From NCBI RefSeq assembly GCF_003012345.1, contig NZ_PVRV01000015.1:1-64000 (forward strand): 64,000 nucleotides of DNA. Reading direction: 5' to 3'. The notes beneath the pieces were generated by a model that was not told the DNA's origin, ran no database searches, and saw only the letters and a program-made list of their open reading frames with translations. Numbering within the stretch: position 1 is the first letter of the stretch; every line of letters begins with the position of its first letter. A program made the position numbers and the translations under genes. The stretch is from Phytohalomonas tamaricis. Lineage in GTDB: Bacteria > Pseudomonadota > Gammaproteobacteria > Pseudomonadales > Halomonadaceae. Positions 28,097 through 38,932 of this stretch are shown here, one piece after another.

Positions 28097-30310
28097 TTAA
28101 CCTTCCTTTAGCCCATGTTTAAAGCTAGTGCCAGGTTGAGGAGTGCCCAGGAAGTGTCCTTGCAAGTGATTGATTCCCAGCTGTTGAAGCACTTCAGCCT
28201 GCGCCTCATTTTCAACCTCTTTCGCAACGACTTTAATGCCAAGTTCATCAGCAAGACTAACGATAGCGCGGACAATGGCCTGATCACGTTGATCATGAAC
28301 GATATCGTGAATGAAGGTTGGCCCTATTTTCAAGCCATCGACAGGAAGCCGCTTGAGACAAGCAAGTGAAGAATAGCCACTGCCGAAGTCATCGATCGTC
28401 AGATGAATATCAAGAGCTTTCAAGGCATCCAACATCTCGGCGATTGCCTCGGGATCATTCATGATGACGGTTTCTTTGATTTCAAAAACCATCTGAATAC
28501 GTCCTGCATCATCAGGCAGAGCAGTGATGACATCACGCACGCTATCGATCCAGTCAGCTTGCGCTAGCTGGCGTCCCGACAGGTTGATCGCCATACAAAC
28601 CTTCGACGCACCGGAGACCTTAAGCCATGTTGCCGCCTGTCGATAGGCCTCTTTAAGTACCCAGCTATCGATGCATGTGATTAAGCCTGAGGCCTCAGCG
28701 ACAGGAAGAAAATCACCCGGTAACAGAACACCCCGGGAGGGATGATGCCAGCGCAGCAGCGCTTCGACGCCATCAACTTGACCGCTGTGGCTATTCACTA
28801 TCGGCTGGAAGTGGAGCTGCAGTTGGTCATGCTGCAGCGCCTCGCGTAAATCGCGTTCCTGGGTTAGACGTGTCGCTGCCTTCAACGTCATGCGTTGATT
28901 AAATGGCTGATGGTGTCCGCGACCGCTGTGCTTGGCTTCATACATCGCGGTGTCGGCGGACGTCAGCAAGGTTTCGGCATCTGAATTCTCATCGGCTATT
29001 GAGATACCGATGCTGGCGGAGACAAAAACGCTGTTGTCACCGATCAGAATCGGCTGTTCCAGCATGTCGGTAATGCGTCGCGCGACCTGTGAGGCCTGCT
29101 GAAAATCGTCAACTCCAGGGCACAGCACAACGAACTCATCACCGGCCAGCCGTGCCACCATATCATCGGGTCGCACACCACCAACGATGCGCTGTGCCAC
29201 CGTCAGTAGTACTTGATCGCCTGCCTGATGGCCCAGGGTGTCGTTGATACGCTTGAAATGATCGAGATCAATGAAAAGCAGCGCCAGGTTATTATCGCCC
29301 CATGTCGCTAAAAGCTCCGTCAGCCGCTTAAAAAGCAGGCCACGGTTGGGCAATTCAGTAAGTGAATCGTAATGGGCACGCCGCTCCAGCTCATGAGCGA
29401 TGCGCTGGCGTTCAGTGACGTCACGTGCGAAAGCATAAAATTCCGTATCTACATCCTGGAGTGCCCAGAGTGTGATCTCCACAAACAGTTCATGCCCATC
29501 ACGATGTATCGCCGGCAGGCTCAGGTTGCGCCCAAGCACGGGTGCCTCACCTGTCTGCAGAAGATGCTGCAGCCCCAAGTGATGGGCATGACGATAGTGC
29601 TCAGCAATGATCAGATCATCGACAGGCTGACCCAGCACTTCGGCACGCGTCCAGCCAAACAGTTGCTGCGCAGCCGCATTCCATGCCGTTATGTTTCCGT
29701 TCTGATCCATGCCAATAAATGCATCTCCCGCCGCATCGAGTATACGGCTATGGCGCTGTTCATTAGCGATCATCTGCTGTCGATTCAACTCGCGGACAAA
29801 AACATGGCCAAGCTGGAGCCCAACATGATGCATGAGTAGCAGCAACGCTTCGTCAGGAGCTTGAGGGTTCAGCGCACCGAATTCCAACACGGCAACCACT
29901 TCATCCGCGGACAGCACCGGGAACGCATACAGCGCACATAAACCCGCCTCTAGTGCGACGCTGTAACGTGGAAAATTAACGTTTTCATTAATAGGCGCCT
30001 GCCATACAGGTTTACGCTCAGCCATAGCTCTGCCGGGTAGCTCTGACTGTGCAGAAAATGCAACCTCTACACTGGCTTGGCGAAACGCCTCAAAGCGGAC
30101 GTTACTCATGGAGGGCGCCACATGCCAGAGCCCACTGGACCTCAAGGCGCCATCATGGTCACGCACAAATGCATGGCCCATTGGCCAGCCAGTCATCTCG
30201 CATATAGCGTTTAAAGCACGCTGCAAGGCCTCTTGGGTCGACACTGCTTCGTTGGCGGCAATGGCGATTGTTTCCAATAAACCGAAATAAGGCATGGCCG
30301 GCTCACTCAT
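28097..30310 (-). CDS. GAF-PAS-GGDEF-EAL protein with degenerate EAL site
   Basis: A 737-residue soluble signalling protein: a GAF-like domain (about 15-170), a PAS domain (about 190-300), a GGDEF domain (about 310-470) and an EAL domain (about 485-730). The GGDEF signature is A-G-D-E-F at 389-393, a variant reported active in some cyclases, and the DxLT-like YDSLTELPNR is normal. In the EAL domain the E-A-L and N-L-S motifs and the paired Asp of IDDFGSGYSSL are kept, but the metal-site LKID has become LKIG (Gly663) and the catalytic AEGVE has become AKEVE (Lys697). I expect no or weak phosphodiesterase activity. It has no membrane anchor. Confidence 0.88.
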   Translation of the reverse strand: MSEPAMPYFGLLETIAIAANEAVSTQEALQRALNAICEMTGWPMGHAFVRDHDGALRSSGLWHVAPSMSNVRFEAFRQASVEVAFSAQSELPGRAMAERKPVWQAPINENVNFPRYSVALEAGLCALYAFPVLSADEVVAVLEFGALNPQAPDEALLLLMHHVGLQLGHVFVRELNRQQMIANEQRHSRILDAAGDAFIGMDQNGNITAWNAAAQQLFGWTRAEVLGQPVDDLIIAEHYRHAHHLGLQHLLQTGEAPVLGRNLSLPAIHRDGHELFVEITLWALQDVDTEFYAFARDVTERQRIAHELERRAHYDSLTELPNRGLLFKRLTELLATWGDNNLALLFIDLDHFKRINDTLGHQAGDQVLLTVAQRIVGGVRPDDMVARLAGDEFVVLCPGVDDFQQASQVARRITDMLEQPILIGDNSVFVSASIGISIADENSDAETLLTSADTAMYEAKHSGRGHHQPFNQRMTLKAATRLTQERDLREALQHDQLQLHFQPIVNSHSGQVDGVEALLRWHHPSRGVLLPGDFLPVAEASGLITCIDSWVLKEAYRQAATWLKVSGASKVCMAINLSGRQLAQADWIDSVRDVITALPDDAGRIQMVFEIKETVIMNDPEAIAEMLDALKALDIHLTIDDFGSGYSSLACLKRLPVDGLKIGPTFIHDIVHDQRDQAIVRAIVSLADELGIKVVAKEVENEAQAEVLQQLGINHLQGHFLGTPQPGTSFKHGLKEG

Positions 30311-30653
30311 ATAGGGACGCTTGTTGCTCGCATAAATCTCATCTGCTTTCAGGTCATTGACCGCAGTAATGCAACGACTATATGAGTTTCAGCCAAGCAG
30401 TAGATATCCCTTATGAACGGACCGGCACAGCCAAGGCGTCTTACGCTACATACAGCATAGAAACCTTTCAATTTGATACAGAAAAAGGGGGGATAACGCC
30501 AAATCTCATGCCTTGCCTATCCCTATCATCTTCTGGACACTATCCTGTATGAATTGAAACGCACTCTAAGCGGGAAACAGTGCCGTCCGAGCAGCTATCC
30601 TGTCTGATATATTTATTTCGTTCACCCGTCTGAAGGTAGGAGCCATTATCGTC
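30311..30653. other. Divergent intergenic region
   Basis: A 343-bp gap between the divergent GGDEF/EAL gene and tkt that must hold both promoters. I see no hairpin terminator, operator palindrome or small gene that I can defend. Confidence 0.4.
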
Positions 30654-32657
30654 ATGCCATCTCGTCGCCAGCTCGCCAACGCGATTCGTTTCCTGTCCAT
30701 GGACGCCGTGCAAAAGGCCAATTCCGGCCATCCCGGCATGCCGATGGGCATGGCAGATATTGCAGAAGTGCTGTGGAACTCTCACATGAAGCACAACCCG
30801 GCCAATCCGAGCTGGGAAGACCGTGACCGTTTCATCTTATCCAACGGCCACGGTTCGATGCTGCAATATTCGTTACTGCATCTGGCAGGCTATGATCTGC
30901 CCATTGAAGAATTGAAAAAGTTCCGTCAGTTGCATTCAAAGACGCCGGGGCACCCCGAACTGGGCTATACCCCAGGTGTTGAAACTACCACCGGGCCGCT
31001 CGGCCAAGGGCTGTCTAATGCGGTCGGCATGGCAATTGCCGAGCGTACGCTAGCCGCGCAGTTCAACCGTGAAGGCCATGAAATCGTCGATCACCGCACC
31101 TGGTGTGTGGCTGGTGACGGTTGCCTGATGGAAGGCATCAGTCATGAAGTCTGTTCGCTGGCCGGTACGCTCGGGCTTGGCAAACTGACCGTGTTTTATG
31201 ATGACAACGGTATTTCCATCGACGGCGAAGTTGAAGGCTGGTTTACGGATGATACTGCCAAGCGTTTCGAAGCCTATGGCTGGCACGTTGTGCCCGATGT
31301 GGATGGCCATGATCCCGAACAGATCGAAGCTGCCATCGAATTGGCCAAGGAACACGACGACCGCCCCAGCATTATCATATGCAAGACCGTGATCGGCTTC
31401 GGCTCGCCCAACAAGGCCGGCACTGAAGCAACTCACGGCGCAGCACTGGGTGAAGACGAAGTGGCGGCGACTCGTAAGGCGCTGGATTGGCCGCACGCTG
31501 CTTTTGAAATCCCTGATGATATCTATCAGGCCTGGGATGCCCGCGAGAAGGGTGCCAAGCTTGAAAGTGAATGGGATCAGCGCTTTGAAGCCTACCAGAA
31601 AGAGTATCCTGAGCTGGCTGAGGAACTGATGCGCCGCCTCAAGGGCGAGCTTCCCCAAAACTTTGGCCCCGAGGAGTTCGACAGGCTGGTCAAGGAAGCC
31701 CAGGAGCGCAACGAAAAGGTTGCCTCACGCAAAGCGTCGCTCGCTGTCCTCAACGCTGTAGGCCCGAACCTGCCCGAGTTGTTCGGCGGCAGTGCGGATC
31801 TGGCACCGTCAAACCTGACGTTCTGGAAGGGTGCCAAGGCGATCAGCAAACAGGACCCGCACGGCTCCTACCTGCACTACGGCGTACGTGAGTTTGGCAT
31901 GGGCGGCATCCTCAATGGCATGAGCACTCATGGCGGTTTCATTGTCTACGGTGCCACCTTCCTGACCTTCATGGAATACATGCATAACGCCGTGCGCATG
32001 GCTGCGCTGTGCCGCCGCCGCGTTATCTACGTATTTACCCACGACTCCATCGGCCTGGGTGAAGATGGCCCGACGCACCAGCCCGTTGAACAGCTTGCCG
32101 CGCTGCGTCATACGCCCTATCTCTCCACGTGGCGTCCTTGTGATGCAACCGAGACAGCCGCTTCCTGGCGTGCGGCCCTGACACGTCGTGATGGACCAAC
32201 GGCTTTGATTTTTTCGCGCCAAGACCTGCCCGGTCAGGCGCGTAACGACAAACAGCTTGCCAACATCGCGCGTGGCGGTTACGTGCTAAAGGATTGCGAG
32301 GGTACGCCGGAGCTGATCCTGATCGCTACTGGCTCTGAAGTTGGTCTGGCAATGGATTCAGCCCAGGCGCTGGAAGAGAAAGGTCGCAAGGTACGCGTCG
32401 TTTCCATGCCTTGCACCTATGAGTTCGATCAGCAGGATGCAGACTATCGTGAGTCCGTGCTGCCTTCTTCTGTAAGACATCGCATCGCGATCGAAGCCGC
32501 ACACAAGGACTACTGGTACAAGTATGTTGGCCTTGATGGCCGCGTAGTGGGCATGGACCGCTACGGTGAGTCAGGCAAGATCAGCGATCTGTTCCCGTAC
32601 TTCGGCTTCACCGTCGATAATGTGGTCAAGACTGCTGAGGAATGCCTCGCGTCCTGA
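30654..32657 (+). CDS. tkt: Transketolase
   Basis: A 667-residue thiamine-diphosphate enzyme of the pentose phosphate pathway that moves two-carbon units between sugar phosphates. The N-terminal [16 protein letters not shown] and [15 protein letters not shown] segments, the TPP motif [16 protein letters not shown] to [10 protein letters not shown], and the later [18 protein letters not shown] segment are all intact. Length is normal for bacterial transketolase. GTAGGAG lies 11 bases before the ATG. A strong terminator follows. It neighbours fba, epd and pgk, the central carbon group. Confidence 0.95.
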   Translation: MPSRRQLANAIRFLSMDAVQKANSGHPGMPMGMADIAEVLWNSHMKHNPANPSWEDRDRFILSNGHGSMLQYSLLHLAGYDLPIEELKKFRQLHSKTPGHPELGYTPGVETTTGPLGQGLSNAVGMAIAERTLAAQFNREGHEIVDHRTWCVAGDGCLMEGISHEVCSLAGTLGLGKLTVFYDDNGISIDGEVEGWFTDDTAKRFEAYGWHVVPDVDGHDPEQIEAAIELAKEHDDRPSIIICKTVIGFGSPNKAGTEATHGAALGEDEVAATRKALDWPHAAFEIPDDIYQAWDAREKGAKLESEWDQRFEAYQKEYPELAEELMRRLKGELPQNFGPEEFDRLVKEAQERNEKVASRKASLAVLNAVGPNLPELFGGSADLAPSNLTFWKGAKAISKQDPHGSYLHYGVREFGMGGILNGMSTHGGFIVYGATFLTFMEYMHNAVRMAALCRRRVIYVFTHDSIGLGEDGPTHQPVEQLAALRHTPYLSTWRPCDATETAASWRAALTRRDGPTALIFSRQDLPGQARNDKQLANIARGGYVLKDCEGTPELILIATGSEVGLAMDSAQALEEKGRKVRVVSMPCTYEFDQQDADYRESVLPSSVRHRIAIEAAHKDYWYKYVGLDGRVVGMDRYGESGKISDLFPYFGFTVDNVVKTAEECLAS

Positions 32658-32675
32658 TTTCATTTGTCCCTTATG

Positions 32676-32704
32676 CACAGGCCCGGCAATTTGCCGGGCC
32701 TGTG
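32676..32704. terminator. Terminator after tkt
   Basis: A perfect 14-bp GC-rich stem (CACAGGCCCGGCAA with its complement) with a one-base centre (effective loop a few bases) stands between the convergent tkt and aldolase genes; TTGTTT follows on the plus side. Confidence 0.75.
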
Positions 32705-32742
32705 TTGTTTAGGACTGCTTAAATACGAGGTAGGTACCCAAC

Positions 32743-33795
32743 TCAGGCGATGGTAACGTCCTTGGACAGGTAGACATCCTGAATGGCGTTAAGCAATGCC
32801 ACGCCCTCCTTGAACGGCTTCTGGAACGCCTTGCGTCCCGAAATCAGTCCCATACCGCCGGCACGCTTGTTAATAACAGCCGTGCGTACCGCCTGCGCCA
32901 GATCGCTTTCACCGGCACTGCTACCGCCAGAGTTAATCAGCCCAGCGCGGCCCATGAAGGCGTTGGCAACCTGATAACGGGCCATATCGATCGGGTTATC
33001 CGACGTCAGCTTGCTATAGACATCATCATGCGTATGGCCAAAACCAACCGCCTTGTAGCCGCCATTGTTTTCGGGCAGCTTCTGCTTGACGATATCGGCC
33101 TTGATCGTTGCCGCCATATGAACGGCCTGACTGGTAAGATCGGATGACACATGATAATCCACACCTTCTTTCTTGAAGGCAGGATTACGCAGGTAGGACC
33201 ACAGTACGGTCACCATCCCCAGTTGATGCGCGCGCTCGAAGGCTTCGCTGATCTCGGTAATCTGCCGGCGGCTTTCCGGCGAGCCATAATAAATCGTTGC
33301 CCCTACCGCCATGCAGCCCATGTCATGGGCCTGCTCAACCTGGGCAAACAATGTCTGGTCGTAGATCGCAGGGTATGTCAATGTTTCATTGTGGTTGAGC
33401 TTGACCATCATGGGGATCTTGTGGGCATAACGGCGCGCCACAGAAGAAAGCACCCCTAGCGTTGAAGCGACACAGTTACAGCCCCCTTCAATCGCCAGCT
33501 CAACGATGTTCTTGGGATCAAAGTAGATCGGGTTCGGCGCAAACGAGGCGCTGGCTGAGTGCTCAATACCCTGATCGACAGGGAGCATGCCCACATATCC
33601 CGTTCCAGCCAGCCGGCCATGATTGAATAGCGATTGCATGTTACGCAGTACGTGAGGACTACGGTCGTTGTCTATCATTACCCGATCGACAAAATCAGGA
33701 CCAGGCAGATAAAGATCTTCTTTCTTGAACCCTGTACAAGTATGGCTGAGCAGGCTATCGGCTTCGTCACCTAGCAGCTTGGCAATATCAGTCAT
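32743..33795 (-). CDS. Class I fructose-bisphosphate aldolase (FbaB/DhnA type)
   Basis: A 350-residue Schiff-base aldolase of the FbaB/DhnA group that interconverts fructose 1,6-bisphosphate with glyceraldehyde 3-phosphate and dihydroxyacetone phosphate. Typical segments are [42 protein letters not shown] with the candidate Schiff-base lysine, and the phosphate-binding [12 protein letters not shown] and [16 protein letters not shown] precedes the ATG. It is convergent with tkt and divergent from epd-pgk, occupying the area where many gammaproteobacteria carry a class II enzyme after pgk. Confidence 0.9.
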   Translation of the reverse strand: MTDIAKLLGDEADSLLSHTCTGFKKEDLYLPGPDFVDRVMIDNDRSPHVLRNMQSLFNHGRLAGTGYVGMLPVDQGIEHSASASFAPNPIYFDPKNIVELAIEGGCNCVASTLGVLSSVARRYAHKIPMMVKLNHNETLTYPAIYDQTLFAQVEQAHDMGCMAVGATIYYGSPESRRQITEISEAFERAHQLGMVTVLWSYLRNPAFKKEGVDYHVSSDLTSQAVHMAATIKADIVKQKLPENNGGYKAVGFGHTHDDVYSKLTSDNPIDMARYQVANAFMGRAGLINSGGSSAGESDLAQAVRTAVINKRAGGMGLISGRKAFQKPFKEGVALLNAIQDVYLSKDVTIA

Positions 33796-34091
33796 CGTGG
33801 TACTTCTCCTTGTTCATTTACGCGTGGAAGCCGCGACGCTCTCTCGACAGCAGCAACTCACACAATCTTGAGCATAAGCGACAACGCGTGTCACTTCATC
33901 ACCCAACGCATCCTGTCTGCACACTCCAGCCAAATCTTATCCCTACCCCACGCAGTGGACCATACCATTTGGCGCTTGACGACGTTCTGCGACGCCTCAC
34001 CGTTGCTCGCGCCATTCTTCTTGGTCACATCCACCGCTAATGCGCTACTATCGAGGTTCATATTACCGAGCTTATTATCAGCCCATTGCCT

Positions 34092-35126
34092 ATGCCCTAC
34101 CGAGTCGCCATCAACGGTTACGGTCGGATCGGTCGTTGCGTGTTGCGCGCATTTTTCGAGCGCCATGACCTGCCCTTCGAGATCGTCGCGATCAATGATC
34201 TCGCCGATCCCAACACGCTCGCCTACCTGACACGCTTCGATACAACCCATGGCCGTTTCCCGGGCCAGGTCGAGCTCAACGATACCCGGCTTACTATCAA
34301 TGGGCATACGATAGAGCTGTTGCGTGAGCCTCATCCGGAACTATTGCCGTGGCGTGAACTAGGCATCGATCTTTTGCTGGAGTGCTCAGGAAGCTTTACC
34401 TCACGAGAAATGGCTGAACGCCATCTCGCAGCAGGCGCCGGGCGGCTGTTATTTTCGCAGCCTGCCAAGGACGACGTCGATTCGACCATCGTCTGCGGTG
34501 TCAATGATGCCTCACTTAAGCCTGAACATCGCATCGTCTCGGCCGCCTCCTGTACTACCAATGCGTTGATTCCGCTGCTCGATGTGCTCGACCGCACCTT
34601 TGGCATAGCGTGTGGCGTGACCACAACATTACATTCGGCCATGAATGATCAGCCTGTCATCGATGCTGCCCACCCCAGCGACCTGCGTCTGACGCGATCG
34701 GCAATAGCATCGATTATTCCGGTAGGCACCGGACTCGGACTCGGCATTACCCGTCTGATGCCACATCTGGAGGGCCGTTTCGAATGCCTGCATGTCCGCG
34801 TGCCGACGCTTAATGTCTCGGCCATGGACATGGCGATCACGGTCGAGCGCGATACTTCGGCAGATGAAATAAATGCGTTGATGCGCCAGGTCGCGTCAGG
34901 TCCACTGGCGGGACTCGTTGGTTATACTGAAGAACCGATGGCGTCTATCGACTTCAATCACGATCCGCGCTCAAGTATTGTGGATGGCACGCAGACCCGA
35001 GTGGCGGGCCGTCGGTTGATCAAACTATTTTGCTGGTTCGACAATGAATGGGGCTATACCAATCGCATGCTGGATGTCGCCCGGCATTGGATGACAATGC
35101 AGCCTATGCTTGCCCCGCGCGCCTGA
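34092..35126 (+). CDS. epd: Erythrose-4-phosphate dehydrogenase (GapA-like)
   Basis: A 344-residue NAD-dependent dehydrogenase of the GAPDH superfamily. The N-terminus YRVAINGYGRIGR is the Rossmann motif, and the catalytic cysteine lies in SAASCTTNALIPLLD with the histidine in THSAMND-type TTLHSAMNDQPVIDAAHPSD. The HSAM-DQ-VIDA-HP and DFNHDPRSSIVDGTQTRV stretches match Epd more than GapA, and Epd feeds pyridoxal phosphate synthesis by oxidising erythrose 4-phosphate. The start is the ATG at 34092; no strong ribosome site is visible. pgk follows 52 bp downstream, as in E. coli. Some GAPDH activity cannot be excluded. Confidence 0.85.
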   Translation: MPYRVAINGYGRIGRCVLRAFFERHDLPFEIVAINDLADPNTLAYLTRFDTTHGRFPGQVELNDTRLTINGHTIELLREPHPELLPWRELGIDLLLECSGSFTSREMAERHLAAGAGRLLFSQPAKDDVDSTIVCGVNDASLKPEHRIVSAASCTTNALIPLLDVLDRTFGIACGVTTTLHSAMNDQPVIDAAHPSDLRLTRSAIASIIPVGTGLGLGITRLMPHLEGRFECLHVRVPTLNVSAMDMAITVERDTSADEINALMRQVASGPLAGLVGYTEEPMASIDFNHDPRSSIVDGTQTRVAGRRLIKLFCWFDNEWGYTNRMLDVARHWMTMQPMLAPRA

Positions 35127-35178
35127 ACACTAACCCTGACTCTGCATATTCATCAATGACCCAAAGGAACACGTCGCC

Positions 35179-36348
35179 ATGAACGTTCGCAAGATGTCCG
35201 AACTGGATCTCGCCGGCAAGCGAGTCCTTATCCGCGAAGACCTCAACGTTCCGGTCAAGGAAGGCCGCGTCACTTCGGATGCTCGCATTCGAGCCAGCCT
35301 TCCAACGATCAAAACTGCGCTGGAAAAAGACGCCAAGGTGATGTTGATGAGCCATCTGGGCCGGCCTACCGAAGGCGAGCCCGACGATGAATTCTCCCTG
35401 GCGCCGGTCGCCAATCGCCTCAGTGAGCTACTCGGCCGTAACGTACGTCTGGTCGATGATTACCTCGATGGCAATGTAGAAGTTGGCGACGGGGAAGTCG
35501 TGCTGCTTGAAAACGTACGCTTCAACAAGGGTGAGAAGAAGGACGACGAAGCGCTGGCCCAAGTCTACGCTAAGCTATGTGACGTCTTTGTCATGGACGC
35601 ATTCGGCACCGCCCACCGTGCCCAGGCGTCAACTCACGGCGTAGCACGCTTCGCGCCCGATGCCTGCGCAGGCCCGCTGCTTGCCTCAGAACTTGATGCC
35701 TTGGAAAAAGCGCTGGCCAACCCGCGCCGTCCAATGGTCGCCATCGTCGGCGGGTCAAAAGTATCGACCAAGCTCGACGTGCTCAATTCGCTGTCCGACA
35801 AGTGCGATCAGCTGATCGTCGGCGGCGGTATTGCCAACACCTTTATTGCCGCAGCCGGCTACAACGTTGGTAAGTCACTGCATGAAGCCGACCTCATCGA
35901 GCAGGCCAAGGCGCTGATGAACAAGGTTGAGGTGCCCCTGCCGGTCGATGTCGTCGTTGCCACCGAGTTCTCGGAGTCGGCCAAGGCGGTCATCAAGCCA
36001 ATCGATGAGGTCCAAGACGATGAGATGATTCTCGACGTCGGGCCGCAGACTGCACAAACCTTTGCCGCCGCGCTCAAGAATGCCGGCACTATCTTGTGGA
36101 ACGGCCCGGTCGGGGTATTTGAGATCGAACAGTTCGGCGCAGGCACCAAGGCGATGGCCAAGGCCATTGCCGAAAGCGACGCCTTCTCGATTGCCGGAGG
36201 CGGTGACACGCTCGCAGCAATCGACAAGTATGGTGTCACCGAGCAGATTTCCTATATCTCTACTGGCGGCGGCGCCTTCCTCGAATACGTTGAGGGTAAG
36301 GAACTGCCTGCCGTAACCGCACTTAAAGACGCTGCCCAACAGGCTTAA
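35179..36348 (+). CDS. pgk: Phosphoglycerate kinase
   Basis: A 389-residue glycolytic kinase that makes ATP and 3-phosphoglycerate from 1,3-bisphosphoglycerate. [64 protein letters not shown] and the C-terminal nucleotide-site AIAGGGDT-like [13 protein letters not shown] are intact. Length is standard. AAGGAAC stands about 9 bases before the ATG. It is the second gene of epd-pgk and is followed by a hairpin; pyk and a class II fba, common next neighbours, are absent here. Confidence 0.96.
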   Translation: MNVRKMSELDLAGKRVLIREDLNVPVKEGRVTSDARIRASLPTIKTALEKDAKVMLMSHLGRPTEGEPDDEFSLAPVANRLSELLGRNVRLVDDYLDGNVEVGDGEVVLLENVRFNKGEKKDDEALAQVYAKLCDVFVMDAFGTAHRAQASTHGVARFAPDACAGPLLASELDALEKALANPRRPMVAIVGGSKVSTKLDVLNSLSDKCDQLIVGGGIANTFIAAAGYNVGKSLHEADLIEQAKALMNKVEVPLPVDVVVATEFSESAKAVIKPIDEVQDDEMILDVGPQTAQTFAAALKNAGTILWNGPVGVFEIEQFGAGTKAMAKAIAESDAFSIAGGGDTLAAIDKYGVTEQISYISTGGGAFLEYVEGKELPAVTALKDAAQQA

Positions 36349-36354
36349 CCAACA

Positions 36355-36380
36355 ACGGCGCGCCGTTCGGTGCGCCGTCT
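36355..36380 (+). terminator. Possible terminator after pgk
   Basis: Stem ACGGCGC/GCGCCGT around a 10-base loop, followed by CTTCCCT. The pyrimidine tail is poor in T, so termination may be weak. Confidence 0.5.
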
Positions 36381-36407
36381 TCCCTCGGTTAGAACACAAC
36401 TGTTTCC

Positions 36408-37274
36408 CTAATCACCGCGTTCCAGTACCAACAGCGGATCGATACGCACATCGAACCAGTTCATGCCCCAGTGCAGGTGCGGTCCGGTAGCACGTCCCGT
36501 CGCCCCCACCTTGCCGATGACATCGCCCTGCCTGACGCTATCGCCCACCTTCACATTAAGTTGTGATAAGTGCAGAAAGTTGGAGCTGATGCCGAAGCCG
36601 TGATCGAGCAACAGCGTGCCGCCAGTGAGATAAAGATCAGCACCAGCAAAGGTTATTACACCATCGGCTGGCGCTTTGACCGGCGTACCCTTGGGAGCAG
36701 CGATATCCATACCCGAATGAGCCGAGCCCGGCGTACCGTTATAGACACGTTGATTGCCGAAGCGGCCGCTGATGCGCCCCTTGACCGGCCAAATGAAATC
36801 CTGGGTGAAGCCAACACGGTTATCGTTGCGACGGCGCGCAGCACTGACCTTGGCTTGCTCACGCTGAATGCGTTCGGCGATCTTTGGCGGCGGTGCGACC
36901 GTCTTGGGTGGCACACCGTTGACCCGCTCGATCGGCCACTCGCGCGGGGTAATCTTCACCTGCGCTACCTGCGTATGCCCGTCAGGCGTCGTCACCTTGA
37001 TATCGCTTGATCCTGAAGCGTCGCGTGCCACACCGAACACCACCGAACCATAGCCCGTCACCTGCAATTGGCGCCCAGCGTATTCTACCTCACTGCCTGT
37101 CGGCACCCTGCCGATCACCATTGCCCCCTGCTGTACGTGATCAGGGAAAACAATACGTGCGTCGCCCGCCCGTACCGAGGAACTCAAGGTAAAAGAAAAC
37201 AGCATCAGCACAGCGGCAAACAAGAAACCTGTCGGCGTCGTCCGGCGTCGCTTGGGAATCGAAATAAGCATCAT
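36408..37274 (-). CDS. Secreted M23-family peptidase
   Basis: A 288-residue LytM/M23 metallopeptidase-like protein. A basic start and hydrophobic segment (FLFAAVLMLFSFTLSSSVRA) form a signal peptide cut near residue 36, so it acts in the periplasm. An immunoglobulin-like domain fills residues 40-110, and the M23 domain follows with GSAHSGMDIA and GPHLHWGMN, which supply the zinc ligands H, D and HxH; the set looks complete, so it should hydrolyse peptidoglycan cross-links rather than be an EnvC-like activator. It is convergent with pgk. No strong ribosome site is visible. Confidence 0.88.
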   Translation of the reverse strand: MMLISIPKRRRTTPTGFLFAAVLMLFSFTLSSSVRAGDARIVFPDHVQQGAMVIGRVPTGSEVEYAGRQLQVTGYGSVVFGVARDASGSSDIKVTTPDGHTQVAQVKITPREWPIERVNGVPPKTVAPPPKIAERIQREQAKVSAARRRNDNRVGFTQDFIWPVKGRISGRFGNQRVYNGTPGSAHSGMDIAAPKGTPVKAPADGVITFAGADLYLTGGTLLLDHGFGISSNFLHLSQLNVKVGDSVRQGDVIGKVGATGRATGPHLHWGMNWFDVRIDPLLVLERGD

Positions 37275-37372
37275 GGACCCACTTTACGGAAGTCTCGGTA
37301 TTCCTTAGCACTCTACATCGTCATCGCCACGCGTACGACTCTGCCAACTCCGCATGCTTAGCGCCTAACACA

Positions 37373-37401
37373 AAAAAGCGGCCCCGGAGGAGCCGCTTTT
37401 T
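37373..37401 (-). terminator. Terminator of the PcaK-type transporter gene
   Basis: A 10-bp stem AAAAAGCGGC/GCCGCTTTTT with a 9-base loop and T-runs on both sides, 18 bases beyond the transporter stop codon. Confidence 0.85.
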
Positions 37402-37418
37402 CATCCAGTGCCGTTATT

Positions 37419-38795
37419 TCAGACGTGAGCGGCGCTCTTGTTAGCCTCGTCAGCATCGGCATAGCTGATAATGCCCTTGATGATCACTGCGATCGCCGCC
37501 AATGCTGCAGGTATCGTCAGGGCACTCAGTACCTGTTGGAAATCCCAGCCTATACCCAATAACGTAGCGCCACTCCAGGCGCCGGCGATGGCGCCGAAGC
37601 GGCCAATGCCGAGCATCCATGAAACGCCGGTGGCGCGCGCCTGAGTCGGATAGAAGCGCGCAGCGAGTGACGACATGCCCGCCTGGGCGCCATTGATGCA
37701 CATGCCAGCGATCAGAATCAGCGCCGCCAGCACCATCAAGCTGCCCATACTCTGACCCACCGCATAGGCAAAGATGCCTGCACTCAGATAAAACAAACCG
37801 ATCACCCAGTGTGGATTGAAACGATCCATCGCCCAGCCAACCACCACTGCACTCAACACACCGCCAAACTGGAACAGCGCTCCGATCGTGGCGGCCGCGC
37901 CCATGCTGGCGCCACTGTCGTGCAACAAGGTAGGCAGCCAGCTAGTCAATAGGTAGATGACAACCAGCCCCATGAAATAGGTTAGCCACAGCAAGAGCGT
38001 GCCGACGCCGATCCGACCTGCGAAGATGACTGCTATCACGTTGCGGCTTTTGGCGCCGTTGTGCTCGGCGACAGTGAAACGCTGCACTTGGCCGAGCGTG
38101 CCCGGCGCGATCGGCTCCAACACTCGACGAATGGCCTTCAGGCTGCGCTGATGCACGACCAGATAACGCGCCGATTCCGGGAGCCAGATCATCAGCGCCA
38201 CGCAGAGCGCAAGCGGCAGGATACCGCCCAGCATCAAGAGGCTATGCCAGCCCATAGCGGGGATTAATTCAGCAGAAATGAAGCCGCCCGATGCCATGCC
38301 GAGATTGAAGCCGCAGAACATGCCGGTAACCAGCAGCGACTTGAAGCGGTTCGGCGTGTACTCCGACAGCAGTGTGGTCGAGTTGGGCATGCCAGCGCCG
38401 AGCCCCAGCCCGGTCAGAAAGCGCAACACCAGCAGTTGATTGAGATCGGTGGCGTAGGCCGAAAGCAGGCTGAAAGCGCCAAACAGCAACACCGCACCGA
38501 CCAGTACTTTCTTGCGGCCGAAGCGGTCGGCCAGTGGTCCGGAGCCAAGGGCACCGAATACCATGCCGATCAGCGCAGCACTCATCACCGGACCCAACGC
38601 GCTGCGGTCGATGCCCCAGTCCTGTGCCAGCGCCGGGGCAATGAATCCCATCGCCGCGGTATCGAAGCCATCGAGAAAGACAATCAAAAAGCACATCGCC
38701 ACAATGCCCCACTGATAGAGGGACAACGGACGCGTGTTGATGAATTCCTGCACATCCATATGACCAGAAGCATTAACAGTGGCGATATCATTCAT
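37419..38795 (-). CDS. pcaK: Aromatic acid:H+ symporter, PcaK-like
   Basis: A 458-residue MFS transporter of the aromatic acid:H+ symporter family that takes up 4-hydroxybenzoate or protocatechuate. TM1 carries the family motif FLIVFLDGFDTAAMGFIAPAL (Asp residues needed for transport), the loop 2-3 has GPLADRFGRKKVL, and twelve hydrophobic segments fit. I start at the ATG at 38795 (MNDIATVNA), with GGAG nine bases upstream; an 18-codon upstream extension is not family-like. Its company of pobA and pcaGH supports the substrate. The exact substrate within the aromatic acids is inferred. Confidence 0.85.
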   Translation of the reverse strand: MNDIATVNASGHMDVQEFINTRPLSLYQWGIVAMCFLIVFLDGFDTAAMGFIAPALAQDWGIDRSALGPVMSAALIGMVFGALGSGPLADRFGRKKVLVGAVLLFGAFSLLSAYATDLNQLLVLRFLTGLGLGAGMPNSTTLLSEYTPNRFKSLLVTGMFCGFNLGMASGGFISAELIPAMGWHSLLMLGGILPLALCVALMIWLPESARYLVVHQRSLKAIRRVLEPIAPGTLGQVQRFTVAEHNGAKSRNVIAVIFAGRIGVGTLLLWLTYFMGLVVIYLLTSWLPTLLHDSGASMGAAATIGALFQFGGVLSAVVVGWAMDRFNPHWVIGLFYLSAGIFAYAVGQSMGSLMVLAALILIAGMCINGAQAGMSSLAARFYPTQARATGVSWMLGIGRFGAIAGAWSGATLLGIGWDFQQVLSALTIPAALAAIAVIIKGIISYADADEANKSAAHV

Positions 38796-38932
38796 ACAAG
38801 AGCTCCATCGCTCAAAGTGGGGTCCAGCGCCATCCTGTAGCAGGCGCACGAAGACCCTACACCTTGGTCACACACCCGCATATTCGACCAACGAATAAAA
38901 GTTCATATTACGAACCTCTAAATTGAATCAAC

